In this document: piece by piece, positions 1 to 8,788 of the stretch | Layout: the number at the start of each line of letters is the position of its first letter | Numbering within the stretch: the stretch's first letter is position 1 | DNA from: Deltaproteobacteria bacterium | Lineage (GTDB): Bacteria > SZUA-79 > Acidulodesulfobacterales > Acidulodesulfobacteraceae | Assembly: GCA_023489335.1 (NCBI GenBank) | Contig: JAMDCP010000011.1 | Span: 62,001 to 126,000 of the forward strand | DNA: 64,000 bases | Direction of reading: 5' to 3' | Notes under the pieces: model-generated | Databases searched by the model: none | Seen by the model: only the letters and a program-made list of their open reading frames with translations | Told to the model about the DNA's origin: nothing | Position numbers and translations under genes: made by a program

Positions 1-25
1 TCTACCTGCAATTTTAGGGATAAAA

Positions 26-1639
26 TCAGTGCCTAAAATGCCTTATGTTTGTAAATATCATCGGGATATTTAATTTATCCGCCTCGCGGGTAACCTCGTC
101 ATCCCTGATGGAACCGCCGGGTTCTATAATCCCGCTCACCCCTATCTTACCCGCATATTCCACGGAATCCTTAAATGGAAAAAATCCGTCCGAAGCCATA
201 ACAAAACCCCTGACATCCCCGTAAGAATCTTTCATTTTTTGGTAGGCAAATTTAGCGCTGTCTATTCTCGACATCTGCCCAGCCCCGACACCCATAGTAA
301 CGCAGTCTTTTGCATAAACTATAGCATTGGATTTGACATGTTTTGCAATCTTCCATGCAAAAATCAGGTCGTTTAATAAATAATCGTCCGCCTTTTTATC
401 CGTAACCGTTTTAAAAGAAAGCATATTTTCCGGCGCATCGTCTTTTTCCTGAACAAGAACCCCGCCCGAAGCGCTTCGTAAAGAAAATTTCTCTTTTTTA
501 AGAATATAATCATTAAAATATTCGATGATTATCGTATTTTTCTTGGATTTTAAAATTTCGAGGGCATCCCCTTCATAACCCGGGGCTAAAATAATTTCAA
601 CAAAAAACGGCTTGATTTCGAGGGCGGTTTCTTTATCCACCTTCTTATTAAAACCTATTATTCCTCCATAAGATGAAATCTCGTCGGTCTTTCTTGCCTT
701 AAGGAATGCGTCTTTTAAAGATATTTTACTTAATGCGGCTCCGCAAGGGTTGGTATGTTTCACGATTACGGAGAACCAATCGTCCGTGGCATAAAAATCC
801 CTTATTATATTGAGAGTCGAATCTATATCTAACAGGTTGTTATATGAAATATCTTTTCCCGAGATCTTTTTGAAAGCGGGGTAATCGTCCCTCTTTTGTC
901 CTGCCGCGGCAATCCCCTTTAAGTTTTCTTCAAACTCCGCCTCGTAAAATGCGGCTTTCTGGTGAGGATTCTCACCGTATCTTAAAGGCGATAATTTTTT
1001 AAGATTTAGATTTAACTCTCCCTTAAAAGATTCATCCCTTTTTTCTTTTTTTGAACCCAAAAAATTGGAAATTTCACTGTCGTACTCTGCCGTAAGTTTG
1101 AACGCCTCGTACGCAAACACCTTTTTAATCTCTACCGGTATTTCTTGTTTGTTTTTAAGAAATTCTATTATATCGGGGTAGTAAGCGGGGCTTGTCGCTA
1201 CCGAAACATGCCTGAAGTTCTTTGCCGCCGCCCTTATTAAAGAGACGCCGCCTATATCGATAAACTCAAGCTTTTCTTCGAATGTTATATCTTTATCTTT
1301 CATTTCTTTAAACGGATACAGGTTTACTACAACGAAATCTATGGGGTTTATATTATTTTTTTTCATATCTTCTATATGGTTTTCATTGTCCCTGATCGAC
1401 AGAATTCCTCCAAAAATAGCGGGATGCAATGTTTTCACCCTTCCATCCATTATCTCGGGAAAATTTGTTATCTCGTCTATTCTTTTTAAATCCGTGAGAC
1501 CCGAAGATTTTAATGCATTATAAGTATTTCCCGTTGCAATAACGGTATAACCGGCTATCTCTAGGTGGGTTGCAAGCTCCACAATACCTGTTTTGTCATA
1601 AACGGATATAAGGGCATATCTTTTTTTGGACATAAGCAA
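26..1639 (-). CDS. purH: Bifunctional AICAR transformylase / IMP cyclohydrolase PurH
   Basis: Catalyses the last two steps of de novo purine synthesis in the cytoplasm: formylation of AICAR by 10-formyl-THF, then ring closure to IMP. At 537 aa it is full length for the family. Residues 1 to about 150 form the MGS-like cyclohydrolase domain, with MDGRVKTLHP at 64-73 and the NLYPF segment near 106. The rest is the transformylase domain, with GENPHQ at 222-227 and KHTNPCG at 294-300, which holds the catalytic Lys/His. The phosphate loop reads ATGNT at 35-39 where most homologues have STGGT, a mild deviation. The ATG at residue 3 is an alternative start. It is transcribed away from the small lipoprotein gene, with purE next on the other strand, so purine genes lie on both sides of a short divergent region. 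Confidence 0.97.
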   Translation of the reverse strand: MLMSKKRYALISVYDKTGIVELATHLEIAGYTVIATGNTYNALKSSGLTDLKRIDEITNFPEIMDGRVKTLHPAIFGGILSIRDNENHIEDMKKNNINPIDFVVVNLYPFKEMKDKDITFEEKLEFIDIGGVSLIRAAAKNFRHVSVATSPAYYPDIIEFLKNKQEIPVEIKKVFAYEAFKLTAEYDSEISNFLGSKKEKRDESFKGELNLNLKKLSPLRYGENPHQKAAFYEAEFEENLKGIAAAGQKRDDYPAFKKISGKDISYNNLLDIDSTLNIIRDFYATDDWFSVIVKHTNPCGAALSKISLKDAFLKARKTDEISSYGGIIGFNKKVDKETALEIKPFFVEIILAPGYEGDALEILKSKKNTIIIEYFNDYILKKEKFSLRSASGGVLVQEKDDAPENMLSFKTVTDKKADDYLLNDLIFAWKIAKHVKSNAIVYAKDCVTMGVGAGQMSRIDSAKFAYQKMKDSYGDVRGFVMASDGFFPFKDSVEYAGKIGVSGIIEPGGSIRDDEVTREADKLNIPMIFTNIRHFRH

Positions 1640-1721
1640 ATTTTCCTTTGATTTTAAAATATTATGTAGTAGAATATAAAAAAATTTTATTAATTTTACT
1701 AATTTTAAACATTTATTTCAA

Positions 1722-1883
1722 ATGAAAAGATTGAAATTTTGGGTTTTATTATTTTTAATTTTTTTTACGATGAATTTTCTGACAGGGTGCGCGCTTTTGC
1801 TTGTCGGCGGTCTTGCGGGAACCACAGGCTATCTTGCCGCAAAGCAGGGTTATGGCGTTCAATCGCCGGTAACGAAAAAATAA
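1722..1883 (+). CDS. Very small predicted lipoprotein (53 aa)
   Basis: A short reading frame with a clear lipoprotein architecture. Lys/Arg lie at residues 2-3, a hydrophobic stretch with many Phe/Leu follows to about residue 20, and then a lipobox LTGC with the acylated Cys at about 23. The mature part is only about 30 residues, including a Gly-rich, Ala-rich stretch (VGGLAGTTGYLAA) that resembles a glycine-zipper helix, and a polar tail ending in two Lys. Cell role unknown; small glycine-zipper lipoproteins usually sit in the envelope. It begins about 80 bases from the divergent purH start and ends 77 bases before purE. There is no clear Shine-Dalgarno, so translation is inferred from the lipobox pattern. 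A longer overlapping frame (1739-1924) has no such features. Confidence 0.6.
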   Translation: MKRLKFWVLLFLIFFTMNFLTGCALLLVGGLAGTTGYLAAKQGYGVQSPVTKK

Positions 1884-1960
1884 AAGCCTTGCCGCTTGCT
1901 CATTGCGCCACAGAAGGCAATTAGAATTAATAAATAATAAATAACAAGAGGGAAGACGAT

Positions 1961-2458
1961 ATGGAAGTTTTAATTATCGTAGGGTCTAAAAACGATCTGA
2001 CCGAGATGGAAGGGGCGGTTCAAATATTAAAAAAGTTTGATGCCGCCTTCGAAATTCATGTTTCATCCGCGCACAGGTCGCTTAAAAGAACTATCGGGCT
2101 GGTAGAATCTGCCGAAAAAAACGGGGTCAAGGTAATCATAGCGGCGGCAGGGATGAGCGCTCATCTCCCCGGAGTTATAGCTGCTTTAACCGTAATCCCG
2201 GTTATCGGCGTTCCTCTTGATTCTTCCGCTCTAAACGGCCTCGATAGTTTGCTGTCCATTGTCCAGATGCCTTCGGGCATTCCTGTCGCAACTACCGCCA
2301 TCGGTAAAAGCGGGGCAACAAATGCCGCTCTTTTAGCAATCTCCATTCTTGCCATTAATAATACAACCTTAACCGAAAAACTTAAAAAATACAGAAAAGA
2401 AATGGAAGAATCCGTCACTTTGGCGGATAACGAACTGAACTCGAAGATAACGAACTAA
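1961..2458 (+). CDS. purE: N5-carboxyaminoimidazole ribonucleotide mutase PurE
   Basis: Moves the carboxyl group of N5-CAIR to C4 of the imidazole ring in purine synthesis. The 165-aa protein has the class I PurE layout: an N-terminal Rossmann-like strand with VGSKNDL (usual GSxSD), SSAHRS at about 35-40 carrying the His/Arg of the active site, the AAGMSAHLPGVIA loop, and the QMPSGIPVATTAIG segment. The start is supported by a GAGGGAAGACG ribosome-binding region a few bases upstream. The usual partner purK is not in the window. A hairpin with a T run follows directly. Confidence 0.95.
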   Translation: MEVLIIVGSKNDLTEMEGAVQILKKFDAAFEIHVSSAHRSLKRTIGLVESAEKNGVKVIIAAAGMSAHLPGVIAALTVIPVIGVPLDSSALNGLDSLLSIVQMPSGIPVATTAIGKSGATNAALLAISILAINNTTLTEKLKKYRKEMEESVTLADNELNSKITN

Positions 2459-2468
2459 ATTTAAAGTC

Positions 2469-2492
2469 GGACTGCTTTAGTCCGGGTTTTTA
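2469..2492 (+). terminator. Rho-independent terminator after purE
   Basis: Stem CGGACT / AGTCCG (2469-2474 with 2480-2485), 5-base loop, then GG and five T. It lies 10 bases after the purE stop and 27 bases before the next gene, so it could end purE transcripts or act as an attenuator. Confidence 0.6.
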
Positions 2493-2518
2493 TCTTTAAG
2501 CCGCCGGGGATAAAATTT

Positions 2519-2965
2519 ATGGCAAAAATTAAATTAAAACCTTCCATATATCTTAATCTGGCAGTTTCGATTTTTACGGGGGTTTTTGCGCAACTTTTTA
2601 TGAAATACGGGATGAGCGGCTTAAAGAAAAATATCCATTTAACCGTAATAGGTTCAGATGCGTCTTCAGGCTTATTTTTGAAAATTATCAAAATTTTGTT
2701 TATTATTTTTACGAATAAATTTGTAATTATAGGTATTGTTTTATATCTAATATCGATGTTTTTTTGGATTAGCGTGCTATCAAAAATCGACTTATCGGCG
2801 GCATATCCGTTTGTGAGCATCGGGGTTATTTTAACCGTAATACTTGCCGCGATTACACTTCATGAATCCATACCGCTGTTAAGATGGATAGGAATATTCA
2901 TTACTCTTTCGGGGGTTTATTTGATCGTTTCATCCCATCAAGATAATAATGATAATAATGCTTAA
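2519..2965 (+). CDS. Small EamA/DMT-type membrane transporter
   Basis: A 148-aa integral membrane protein with four predicted transmembrane helices (about 10-30, 60-85, 92-110, 120-140). The pattern fits a half-size member of the drug/metabolite transporter superfamily, as in SMR pumps or ArnE/ArnF-like flippases. The family-like features are a first helix ending in QLFMKYGM and a third helix with SAAYPFVSIGVILTVI followed by HESIPLLRWIGIFITLSGVYLI. Such proteins usually work as dimers. The substrate cannot be told from sequence. It is 18 bases before tsaC and probably co-transcribed with it. Confidence 0.7.
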   Translation: MAKIKLKPSIYLNLAVSIFTGVFAQLFMKYGMSGLKKNIHLTVIGSDASSGLFLKIIKILFIIFTNKFVIIGIVLYLISMFFWISVLSKIDLSAAYPFVSIGVILTVILAAITLHESIPLLRWIGIFITLSGVYLIVSSHQDNNDNNA

Positions 2966-2983
2966 GTTAGAGAAGAAGATTAA

Positions 2984-3625
2984 ATGAAAATATATAGCCA
3001 GGACAGTTTAACCGAAAATGATTATATAGCTCTCGGGAAATACTTAAGTTCATCAGGCATTTTGATTTATCCGACCGAAACATCGTACGCAATAGGCGCT
3101 AATGCCCTTGACAATGCTGCGGTAAAAATGATTTATGATATTAAGGGAAGGGATTTTGTAAAACCGCTTCCCGTCTTAGTTAAAGATTTAAATATGTTGA
3201 TTAATATAGCTTATGTCGGCAGGCAGGAAGAGGATATTATTTCAAAATTTTGGCCGGGACCTTTAACTATACTTTTTAAGTCTAAAATAAGCGGCAAATA
3301 TTTGTTTACTTCCAATTCTGAATTTGTTGGGGCAAGGATTTCTCCACATCCTTTTCCCGAAATCCTGTTTAACAACATCGATTTTCCGGTAACTGCGACA
3401 AGCGCAAATATTTCGGGAGAAGATGGCTTAACGGATGTAGGAAGCATAAAAAGGGTTTTTAAGGGATTTGAAGAAAAAATTGTGCTGATAGACGGCGGGG
3501 ACCTTACAGGGGGCGCATCTACGATAATAAGAATCGAAAAAAAGAAAGTTATAATTGTGAGGGAAGGCGAAAATAATATAAAGGAACGGTTAGTCTGCTA
3601 TATGAAAAACAAAAAGATTTTATAA
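2984..3625 (+). CDS. tsaC: Threonylcarbamoyl-AMP synthase (TsaC/Sua5/YrdC family)
   Basis: Makes threonylcarbamoyl-AMP from threonine, bicarbonate and ATP, the first step of the t6A37 modification of ANN-decoding tRNAs. The 213-aa protein is essentially one YrdC domain: LIYPTETSYAIGANA near residues 25-40, KGRDFVKPLPVLV with the conserved Lys/Arg, FWPGPLTILF near 90, and the PVTATSANISG loop near 135. There is no C-terminal Sua5 domain, so it is the short TsaC/YwlC-like form. An AGAGAAGAAG region precedes the ATG. It continues directly into mtnP. Confidence 0.93.
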   Translation: MKIYSQDSLTENDYIALGKYLSSSGILIYPTETSYAIGANALDNAAVKMIYDIKGRDFVKPLPVLVKDLNMLINIAYVGRQEEDIISKFWPGPLTILFKSKISGKYLFTSNSEFVGARISPHPFPEILFNNIDFPVTATSANISGEDGLTDVGSIKRVFKGFEEKIVLIDGGDLTGGASTIIRIEKKKVIIVREGENNIKERLVCYMKNKKIL

Positions 3626-3651
3626 TAAAGCATATAAAAGGGAGATGAGCA

Positions 3652-4521
3652 ATGAACGAAAGTAAAGACATATTGGGGATAATCGGCGGCAGCGGATTAT
3701 ACCATATGGACGGATTAAAAAATGTAAAAGAAGAGTCTTTTGACACGCCGTTTGGCAGTCCTTCGGATAAATTGGTTTTCGGGGAGATAGACGGGAAAGA
3801 GCTTGTCTTTATCCCAAGACATGGAAAAGGACATAAGATTTTACCCTCCGAAATAAATTATGCCGCAAATATTTATGCGCTTAAAGCGGCCGGGGTTAAA
3901 AAAATTATATCCGTTAGCGCGGTCGGAAGCCTTAAAAGAGGTATTAAGCCGGGAGATATGGTTATTATCGACCAATTTTTCGATTTCACAAAGAACAGAA
4001 AGAACACCTTTTTCGGGGATGGTTTGGTGGCACATGTTTCGATGGCCGAACCCGTTTGTCCGTACTTAAGAAAAGTCGTGATAAATTCATGTAAATCTTT
4101 GGGAATACCTTACCATGCTCAAGGGACATATTTTTGCATCGAAGGTCCGCAATTTTCCACAAAAGCGGAATCTTTTTTTTACAAAAACAGCAATTTCGAT
4201 GTCATAGGAATGACAAATGCGACAGAGGCTAAACTCGCCAAAGAAGCCGAACTTTGTTATGCCACGATTGCTATGTCGACGGATTACGATTGCTGGCACG
4301 AGGAGGAAGACAATGTCAGCGCCGATATGATACTTAAAATTCTTAACGAAAACGCCCAAAAGGCTAAAAATATAATTAAAGAAGCGGTTAAGACAATGAA
4401 CTTTGAAGAAAGGGAGTGCGGGTGCGGGTCGTCCCTTAAACAGGCGGTAGTTACCGCAAAAAACGATGTTCCGAAAAGGACATTGGAAAGGCTTTCTATT
4501 TTTAATTTGTATGGGAAGTAA
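3652..4521 (+). CDS. mtnP: S-methyl-5'-thioadenosine phosphorylase (MtnP/MTAP)
   Basis: Phosphorolyses methylthioadenosine from polyamine synthesis or radical-SAM chemistry to adenine and methylthioribose-1-phosphate. The 289-aa protein has the PNP/UDP-phosphorylase family landmarks: IGGSGLY at about 10-16, [15 protein letters not shown] near 56-70, the SAVGSL segment, [11 protein letters not shown] near 165, [18 protein letters not shown], and STDYDCW, which is typical of MTA rather than inosine phosphorylases. GGGAGATGAGC precedes the ATG. The adenine released could be salvaged by the apt gene at 56.7 kb. The PfkB kinase next door is a common neighbour in related bacteria. Confidence 0.93.
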   Translation: MNESKDILGIIGGSGLYHMDGLKNVKEESFDTPFGSPSDKLVFGEIDGKELVFIPRHGKGHKILPSEINYAANIYALKAAGVKKIISVSAVGSLKRGIKPGDMVIIDQFFDFTKNRKNTFFGDGLVAHVSMAEPVCPYLRKVVINSCKSLGIPYHAQGTYFCIEGPQFSTKAESFFYKNSNFDVIGMTNATEAKLAKEAELCYATIAMSTDYDCWHEEEDNVSADMILKILNENAQKAKNIIKEAVKTMNFEERECGCGSSLKQAVVTAKNDVPKRTLERLSIFNLYGK

Positions 4522-4562
4522 TATTTAATAAAATAATTTATGTTAATTTTGCGGAGTGGCAA

Positions 4563-5474
4563 ATGGCTATAACTGTTGTTGGTTCTGTAGCTCTTGATAA
4601 TGTAGAAACGCCGTTTAAGAAGATGGTGAACATTCTCGGCGGTTCGGCCTCGTTTTTTTCTTTAGCCTCGTCGTTTCTTGCGGATGTAAAAATAATAGGC
4701 GTAATAGGCGAAGATTTTAATCAAGCATATTTAGATATTTTTAAGGACAGGTCAATCGATATTACCGGTTTGAAGACTGAAAAAGGAACTACTTTCCACT
4801 GGGAGGGGAGATATGGGTACGACCTGTCGGACCCCGAAACATTAGAAACGGAACTTGGAGTTTTTTCTTCTTTCAAGCCGATAGTGCCTCATGATTTTAA
4901 AAATGACGCACTCTTTCTTGCCAACATAGACCCCGATATTCAGTTTGATGTTTTAAGCCAAATGAATTCGCCAAAATTGATTGCCCTCGATACTATGAAT
5001 TTTTGGATTGAAAGAAAAAGAGAAAAACTTATCAAAGTAATCGAAAAATCCGATATTTTTATTATAAATGAGTCGGAAGCAAGGCTTTTGACGGGCGAGT
5101 CGTCCATATTTTTAGCCGCTAAAGCCATACATAATTTCGGGGCAAAAATATTAATCTTAAAAAGGGGGGCTTACGGCGCCACAATGTTTTTAGACAGCCA
5201 TTTCTTTATTGTTCCCGCTTATCCTTTAGAAGACATTAAAGACCCGACCGGCGCCGGAGATTCATTTGCGGGAGGTTTTTTGGGGTATATAGATAATACC
5301 GGCGATATGTCGTTCGAAAATTTAAAAAAGGCCCTTGTTTTCGGAAATATTATGGCTTCCTTTGCCGTCGAAGATTTTTCGGTAAATAGATTATTGGCGA
5401 TAAAAATGGGCGAGATTAAGGACAGGTTTAAAAAGTTTAGGGATATGACATATTTCGGAGAGCTTTCGCTTTAA
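4563..5474 (+). CDS. PfkB-family carbohydrate/nucleoside kinase
   Basis: A 303-aa ribokinase-fold sugar kinase. The N-terminal glycine-rich lid motif is present (ILGGSASFFSLA, about 24-35). The C-terminal PfkB signature DPTGAGDSFAGG lies near residue 228-239 and includes the catalytic Asp and anion hole. The substrate is not evident. Position behind mtnP makes a role with ribose or nucleoside derivatives from methylthioadenosine salvage possible, but this is inference. GCGGAGTGGCAA precedes the ATG. Confidence 0.88.
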   Translation: MAITVVGSVALDNVETPFKKMVNILGGSASFFSLASSFLADVKIIGVIGEDFNQAYLDIFKDRSIDITGLKTEKGTTFHWEGRYGYDLSDPETLETELGVFSSFKPIVPHDFKNDALFLANIDPDIQFDVLSQMNSPKLIALDTMNFWIERKREKLIKVIEKSDIFIINESEARLLTGESSIFLAAKAIHNFGAKILILKRGAYGATMFLDSHFFIVPAYPLEDIKDPTGAGDSFAGGFLGYIDNTGDMSFENLKKALVFGNIMASFAVEDFSVNRLLAIKMGEIKDRFKKFRDMTYFGELSL

Positions 5475-5506
5475 ATTTAATTTGATTAATGTTATTATTA
5501 TTTATT

Positions 5507-6295
5507 ATGTTTAAATTAAATAATCGTTTCAAATTAATTTATATAATCCTTTTAATAACAGGCTTATCCGCCGTATTGTACGGCTGCGGGCTGTCCCAGG
5601 TTTCCGAAACAAATAAACTTAAATCAAACCTTTATTATAGGCTTGGCGCCGGGTATTATCAAAATGGAAATTATGTAAAGGCAATGCAGGAATTTATTAA
5701 AGCAAAAGCATCGAATCCATACTCGGCAAAAAATTTCAATGCTATCGGAATGGTTTATATGATGACCCATAGGGAGGGTAAAGCTATAATTAACTTTAAA
5801 AGGGCGATTAGTTTGGACCCAAAATTTTCCGATGCGTATTATAACTTAGCGCTTATTTACATAAAAAAACATAACTATAAAACGGCTAAAATCAACCTAA
5901 AAATGGCATTGAAAAACCCGTTTTATAACCAGCCTTATAACAGCTATACCCAGCTTGCAAGAATTTACATTAAGGAAAATAAATTAGAAAAGGCAAAAAA
6001 ATTGTTATTGATTTCAGAGTCGTTAGACAAGGGATATTTTCTAACTTATTATTACCTTGGAGAATTTTATTTTATCAAAGGGAGATTAAATCACAGTTTA
6101 TTTAATTTTCAAAAAGCCTTAAGCCTTGCTCCATTTTTTTCCACTGCAAAATATAAAGAGGGCGTAATATATTTTAAACTTAAAAAATATAATAAAGCAA
6201 AATTAATCTTTGATTCTATTTACAAACAGTACGGGAGCAACGAGATTGGAGTAAAATCGCTTGATTATTTAAAAAAAATTAAATCGCGCCATTAA
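5507..6295 (+). CDS. TPR-repeat lipoprotein
   Basis: A predicted envelope lipoprotein made of tetratricopeptide repeats. The signal is basic (KLNNRFK), then hydrophobic, with a lipobox LYGC near residues 25-28 of this start. At least five TPR units follow, with recognisable YYRLGAGYYQNGNYVKAMQEF, NAIGMVYMMTHREGKAIINF and YYNLALIYIKKHNYKTAKINL spacing. An in-frame ATG at 5489 would add a hydrophobic hexapeptide in front of the basic region; the downstream ATG gives the better signal peptide, though neither has a clear ribosome-binding site. It resembles PilF/NlpI-type scaffolds. With several pilus genes in the window, a PilF-like pilotin role is possible but unproven. Confidence 0.78.
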   Translation: MFKLNNRFKLIYIILLITGLSAVLYGCGLSQVSETNKLKSNLYYRLGAGYYQNGNYVKAMQEFIKAKASNPYSAKNFNAIGMVYMMTHREGKAIINFKRAISLDPKFSDAYYNLALIYIKKHNYKTAKINLKMALKNPFYNQPYNSYTQLARIYIKENKLEKAKKLLLISESLDKGYFLTYYYLGEFYFIKGRLNHSLFNFQKALSLAPFFSTAKYKEGVIYFKLKKYNKAKLIFDSIYKQYGSNEIGVKSLDYLKKIKSRH

Positions 6296-6316
6296 TTAAT
6301 TAAAATATTACAACTT

Positions 6317-7078
6317 ATGGAAACGATAGGGGAATATTTTAAATTAAAAAGAGAAGAAAGCGGTCTGACTTATGGCAGAATTTCCGAAATAACAAAAATA
6401 AGACCTCAATATATCGAAACTATCGAGAAAAATGATTTTTCTTTGTTTTCTTCGCCGCAAATATTAAAAGGATACATTAAATTAATAGGCAAAACGGTAG
6501 GCGCCGATGAGGAATACGCTTTCAGCCTGTTGGAGCCGCAGCTTAAAGAAGGTTTCAAGGATAAAAGTATCGAAGATATCGTAGGCATGAGGTTTAAGGA
6601 AGAAAAGCAAAAATCTTACAAATTTAAAAAAAGAATTCTAATAACTATAGCCGCCGGCATATTTATTATAATTTTGTCTTTTGCGTCTTTAAAAGTTTTT
6701 GAATTCTTTAAGTTTCGGCATCGGGGTTTAACTGTCACTTCATTTCATTTATCCCCAAAAATTGCTCCAGGCAATAGTTTAAATAAAAGAAAAAAAAGTA
6801 TTTTAGAATACGCCGTTATATTAAAAGGAAGCGTGATAAAAAAAACATGGGTTGCCGTCAGGATAGACGATAAAGGGCAAAAGACTTATATGTTATATCC
6901 CGGGGATGTCGAAACATGGAAGGCGAAAAAAGACATGAGGATTAAAATAGGAAATGCGGGCGGAATCCGCCTGAATTATAACGGAAAGAGTCTGGGAAAA
7001 TTGGGCAAAGAAAAGGAAGTTATAACTTTAAATTTTCCGGCTAAGGGCAAAGCGGCAGGTCCTCATCCAAAGAAGTAA
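6317..7078 (+). CDS. RodZ-like helix-turn-helix membrane protein (DUF4115 C-terminus)
   Basis: A 253-aa bitopic protein. Residues 1-70 form an Xre/RodZ-type helix-turn-helix (IGEYFKLKREESGLTYGRISEITKI). A single membrane helix lies at about 107-127, and the periplasmic C-terminus has the DUF4115 pattern (WVAVRIDDKGQKTYMLYPGDVETW, then IGNAGGIRLNYNGK). This is the RodZ domain order. RodZ couples MreB to the cell-wall elongation machinery; mreB, mreC, mreD, mrdA and rodA are all present from 29.8 kb. It is 21 bases after the TPR lipoprotein and likely co-transcribed. Confidence 0.8.
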   Translation: METIGEYFKLKREESGLTYGRISEITKIRPQYIETIEKNDFSLFSSPQILKGYIKLIGKTVGADEEYAFSLLEPQLKEGFKDKSIEDIVGMRFKEEKQKSYKFKKRILITIAAGIFIIILSFASLKVFEFFKFRHRGLTVTSFHLSPKIAPGNSLNKRKKSILEYAVILKGSVIKKTWVAVRIDDKGQKTYMLYPGDVETWKAKKDMRIKIGNAGGIRLNYNGKSLGKLGKEKEVITLNFPAKGKAAGPHPKK

Positions 7079-7095
7079 AAAACTTCAAGGCGCTT

Positions 7096-7845
7096 TCACG
7101 CTAAATTATCCTTTTTGTTTTTAACTTTATGCCCAACTTTATCTAATAATAATGAAAATATAAATAAAACCCCGCCGACCATAGGGATAATTAAAATTAA
7201 GTCTTCGTCCTCTATTTTAATTTTTAAACCCTGGAAACCCCAATAAATTGCAAAACTAATAAGCAAAACAGATGCTATTCCTTTAATCCAGTGCGAGGGA
7301 ATTTTCTTAAAGTATTTTCTTAGATGCAAAGATAAGATTAAAATAAGACAGGAGCTGACAACAAGCGAGGAAATTACCGAAATCCATTGATTGTCCGTAA
7401 TTGCAAACGGAACGGCTACCACGCCGACCTCGAAAGCCTCCACTATAACCGCGCTAAAGGCAACGAAGAAGGAGTGGGGCGAGCATTTTTTATGCGCAAC
7501 GGTTGCGGTTTCCATCTTTTTAAAAAGCGGTTTTCCTCCTAATTTTGACGAAAACGGCGTCATATAAAATATGAAACTGAGCAGTTTATAAGAAAAATAC
7601 AGTCCTATGGTAAGAAGGATAGCCGCTATTATTAATTTGACGGTGGAAATGGGAACGGATTTTATAAGGGTTATGCCGCCTATAAAAAGAATGAGCAATG
7701 AGCCGAAAAATCCTGTTATTCCGCCGGCAAGAGCGCTCGATAAGCCGACATCTTCGCCGACGACGAATATTATTGCCGCCACTTCGCTTAGTTCGATAAC
7801 CGCTACGGAAAAAACGGCTATAAATATAAGTATGCTTAAATTCAT
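7096..7845 (-). CDS. COG4280-like multi-pass membrane protein
   Basis: A 249-aa integral membrane protein with six to seven predicted helices in two related halves. Each half carries acidic residues in a membrane helix: VIELSEVAAIIFVVGED near 16-32 and IVEAFEVGVVAVPFA near 134-148. Paired intramembrane Glu motifs recall the COG4280 family and, more distantly, FTR1 or Gdt1-type cation transporters. The substrate is unknown; metal transport is only a hypothesis. It stands alone on the minus strand, convergent with the RodZ-like gene, and marks the left edge of the restriction-modification insertion. Confidence 0.5.
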   Translation of the reverse strand: MNLSILIFIAVFSVAVIELSEVAAIIFVVGEDVGLSSALAGGITGFFGSLLILFIGGITLIKSVPISTVKLIIAAILLTIGLYFSYKLLSFIFYMTPFSSKLGGKPLFKKMETATVAHKKCSPHSFFVAFSAVIVEAFEVGVVAVPFAITDNQWISVISSLVVSSCLILILSLHLRKYFKKIPSHWIKGIASVLLISFAIYWGFQGLKIKIEDEDLILIIPMVGGVLFIFSLLLDKVGHKVKNKKDNLA

Positions 7846-8053
7846 AGCGCATATTATACCAGATTGCTAATATAAAAAACAAGGGAACAAGAAAATCAAA
7901 ATAAGAAGCGGTAATCCGGAGCAGCATCCTTATTTTATTTTTTCTTTACTATCCGGTAAGTTTATAATAAAATACCTTAAAAATAAAAACACGAATGACC
8001 TTTTTAATGGATTTTAAAAGATTAACAAATAGGCGATTTAATAAAATAAAATT

Positions 8054-8785
8054 ATGTTAGACAATCTTATCTTAAACAAAAAATCTATAGAGAGTATTTA
8101 TAAAACGATTTGCGAATTTTACGAAAAATATCTGAAGCAATTCGGCGTAAAATTGCCAAAACTTTATGACTCACAGGGCAATTTTACAAAAGATGCCCTC
8201 GTTTTGGTTTATCTTGCTTATGATTATCCGAATACTCGTAAAGTTAGCAAAGAAGAATTAACAAAATTTGTCAGAAGTTATTATCCGAATACAAATGACG
8301 TTCAACAAGCAAGGCATCTAGGTGCGCAAGCAGGATGGTGGATAATTGCCGGTGGACGCGATAACATTGTTGTAAAAATAAAAAGAGGTTTGTATCAACT
8401 TTATACATTAGAACAACCTTATCCAGGATTTAAAAAAGGGCATAGAATTTCAGAAACTGATAATTGGGACGAGATAAAAGAAAAATACAGTTTTCGCTGT
8501 GCCACTTGTGGCTCACAAGAAGGGAAACCCCATTTTCATTGGCCGGCGACAAAGACAATTTTACAAAAAGCACATATGGACCCAAACAAGCCATTAGTTG
8601 CCGGCAATATTATTCCGCAGTGCCAGAAATGTAATAGAGGCGACAGAAACAGATGGGTTTATGATAATAAGGGAAGGGTGATAAAATTGGCGAACGCAAA
8701 TTTCGTTAGAAATTTTGATAAAGATGTAAGAGAAAAGATTTACAAAATATTATATAATGAATTTAATAGAAAAAATCCTAATTAA
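8054..8785 (+). CDS. HNH-family nuclease, probable type II restriction endonuclease
   Basis: A 243-aa protein whose C-terminal third is an HNH nuclease with a structural zinc knuckle: Cys149/Cys152 and Cys190/Cys193, His174 in KAHMDP, and Asn185 in GNIIPQ. The N-terminal 140 residues are probably the DNA-recognition part and match no family I can name. It is followed three bases later by a DNA methyltransferase, the arrangement of a type II restriction-modification system. It could instead be a solitary HNH protein next to a methylase, but the tight coupling argues against that. The recognition sequence cannot be read from the protein. Confidence 0.8.
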   Translation: MLDNLILNKKSIESIYKTICEFYEKYLKQFGVKLPKLYDSQGNFTKDALVLVYLAYDYPNTRKVSKEELTKFVRSYYPNTNDVQQARHLGAQAGWWIIAGGRDNIVVKIKRGLYQLYTLEQPYPGFKKGHRISETDNWDEIKEKYSFRCATCGSQEGKPHFHWPATKTILQKAHMDPNKPLVAGNIIPQCQKCNRGDRNRWVYDNKGRVIKLANANFVRNFDKDVREKIYKILYNEFNRKNPN

Positions 8786-8788
8786 AAA

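Noticed and set aside
1739-1924. 61-codon frame MGFIIFNFFYDE... between purH and purE
   Set aside because: Overlaps the small lipoprotein frame out of phase, has no signal, domain or ribosome-binding site, and an odd Arg/Cys-rich composition.
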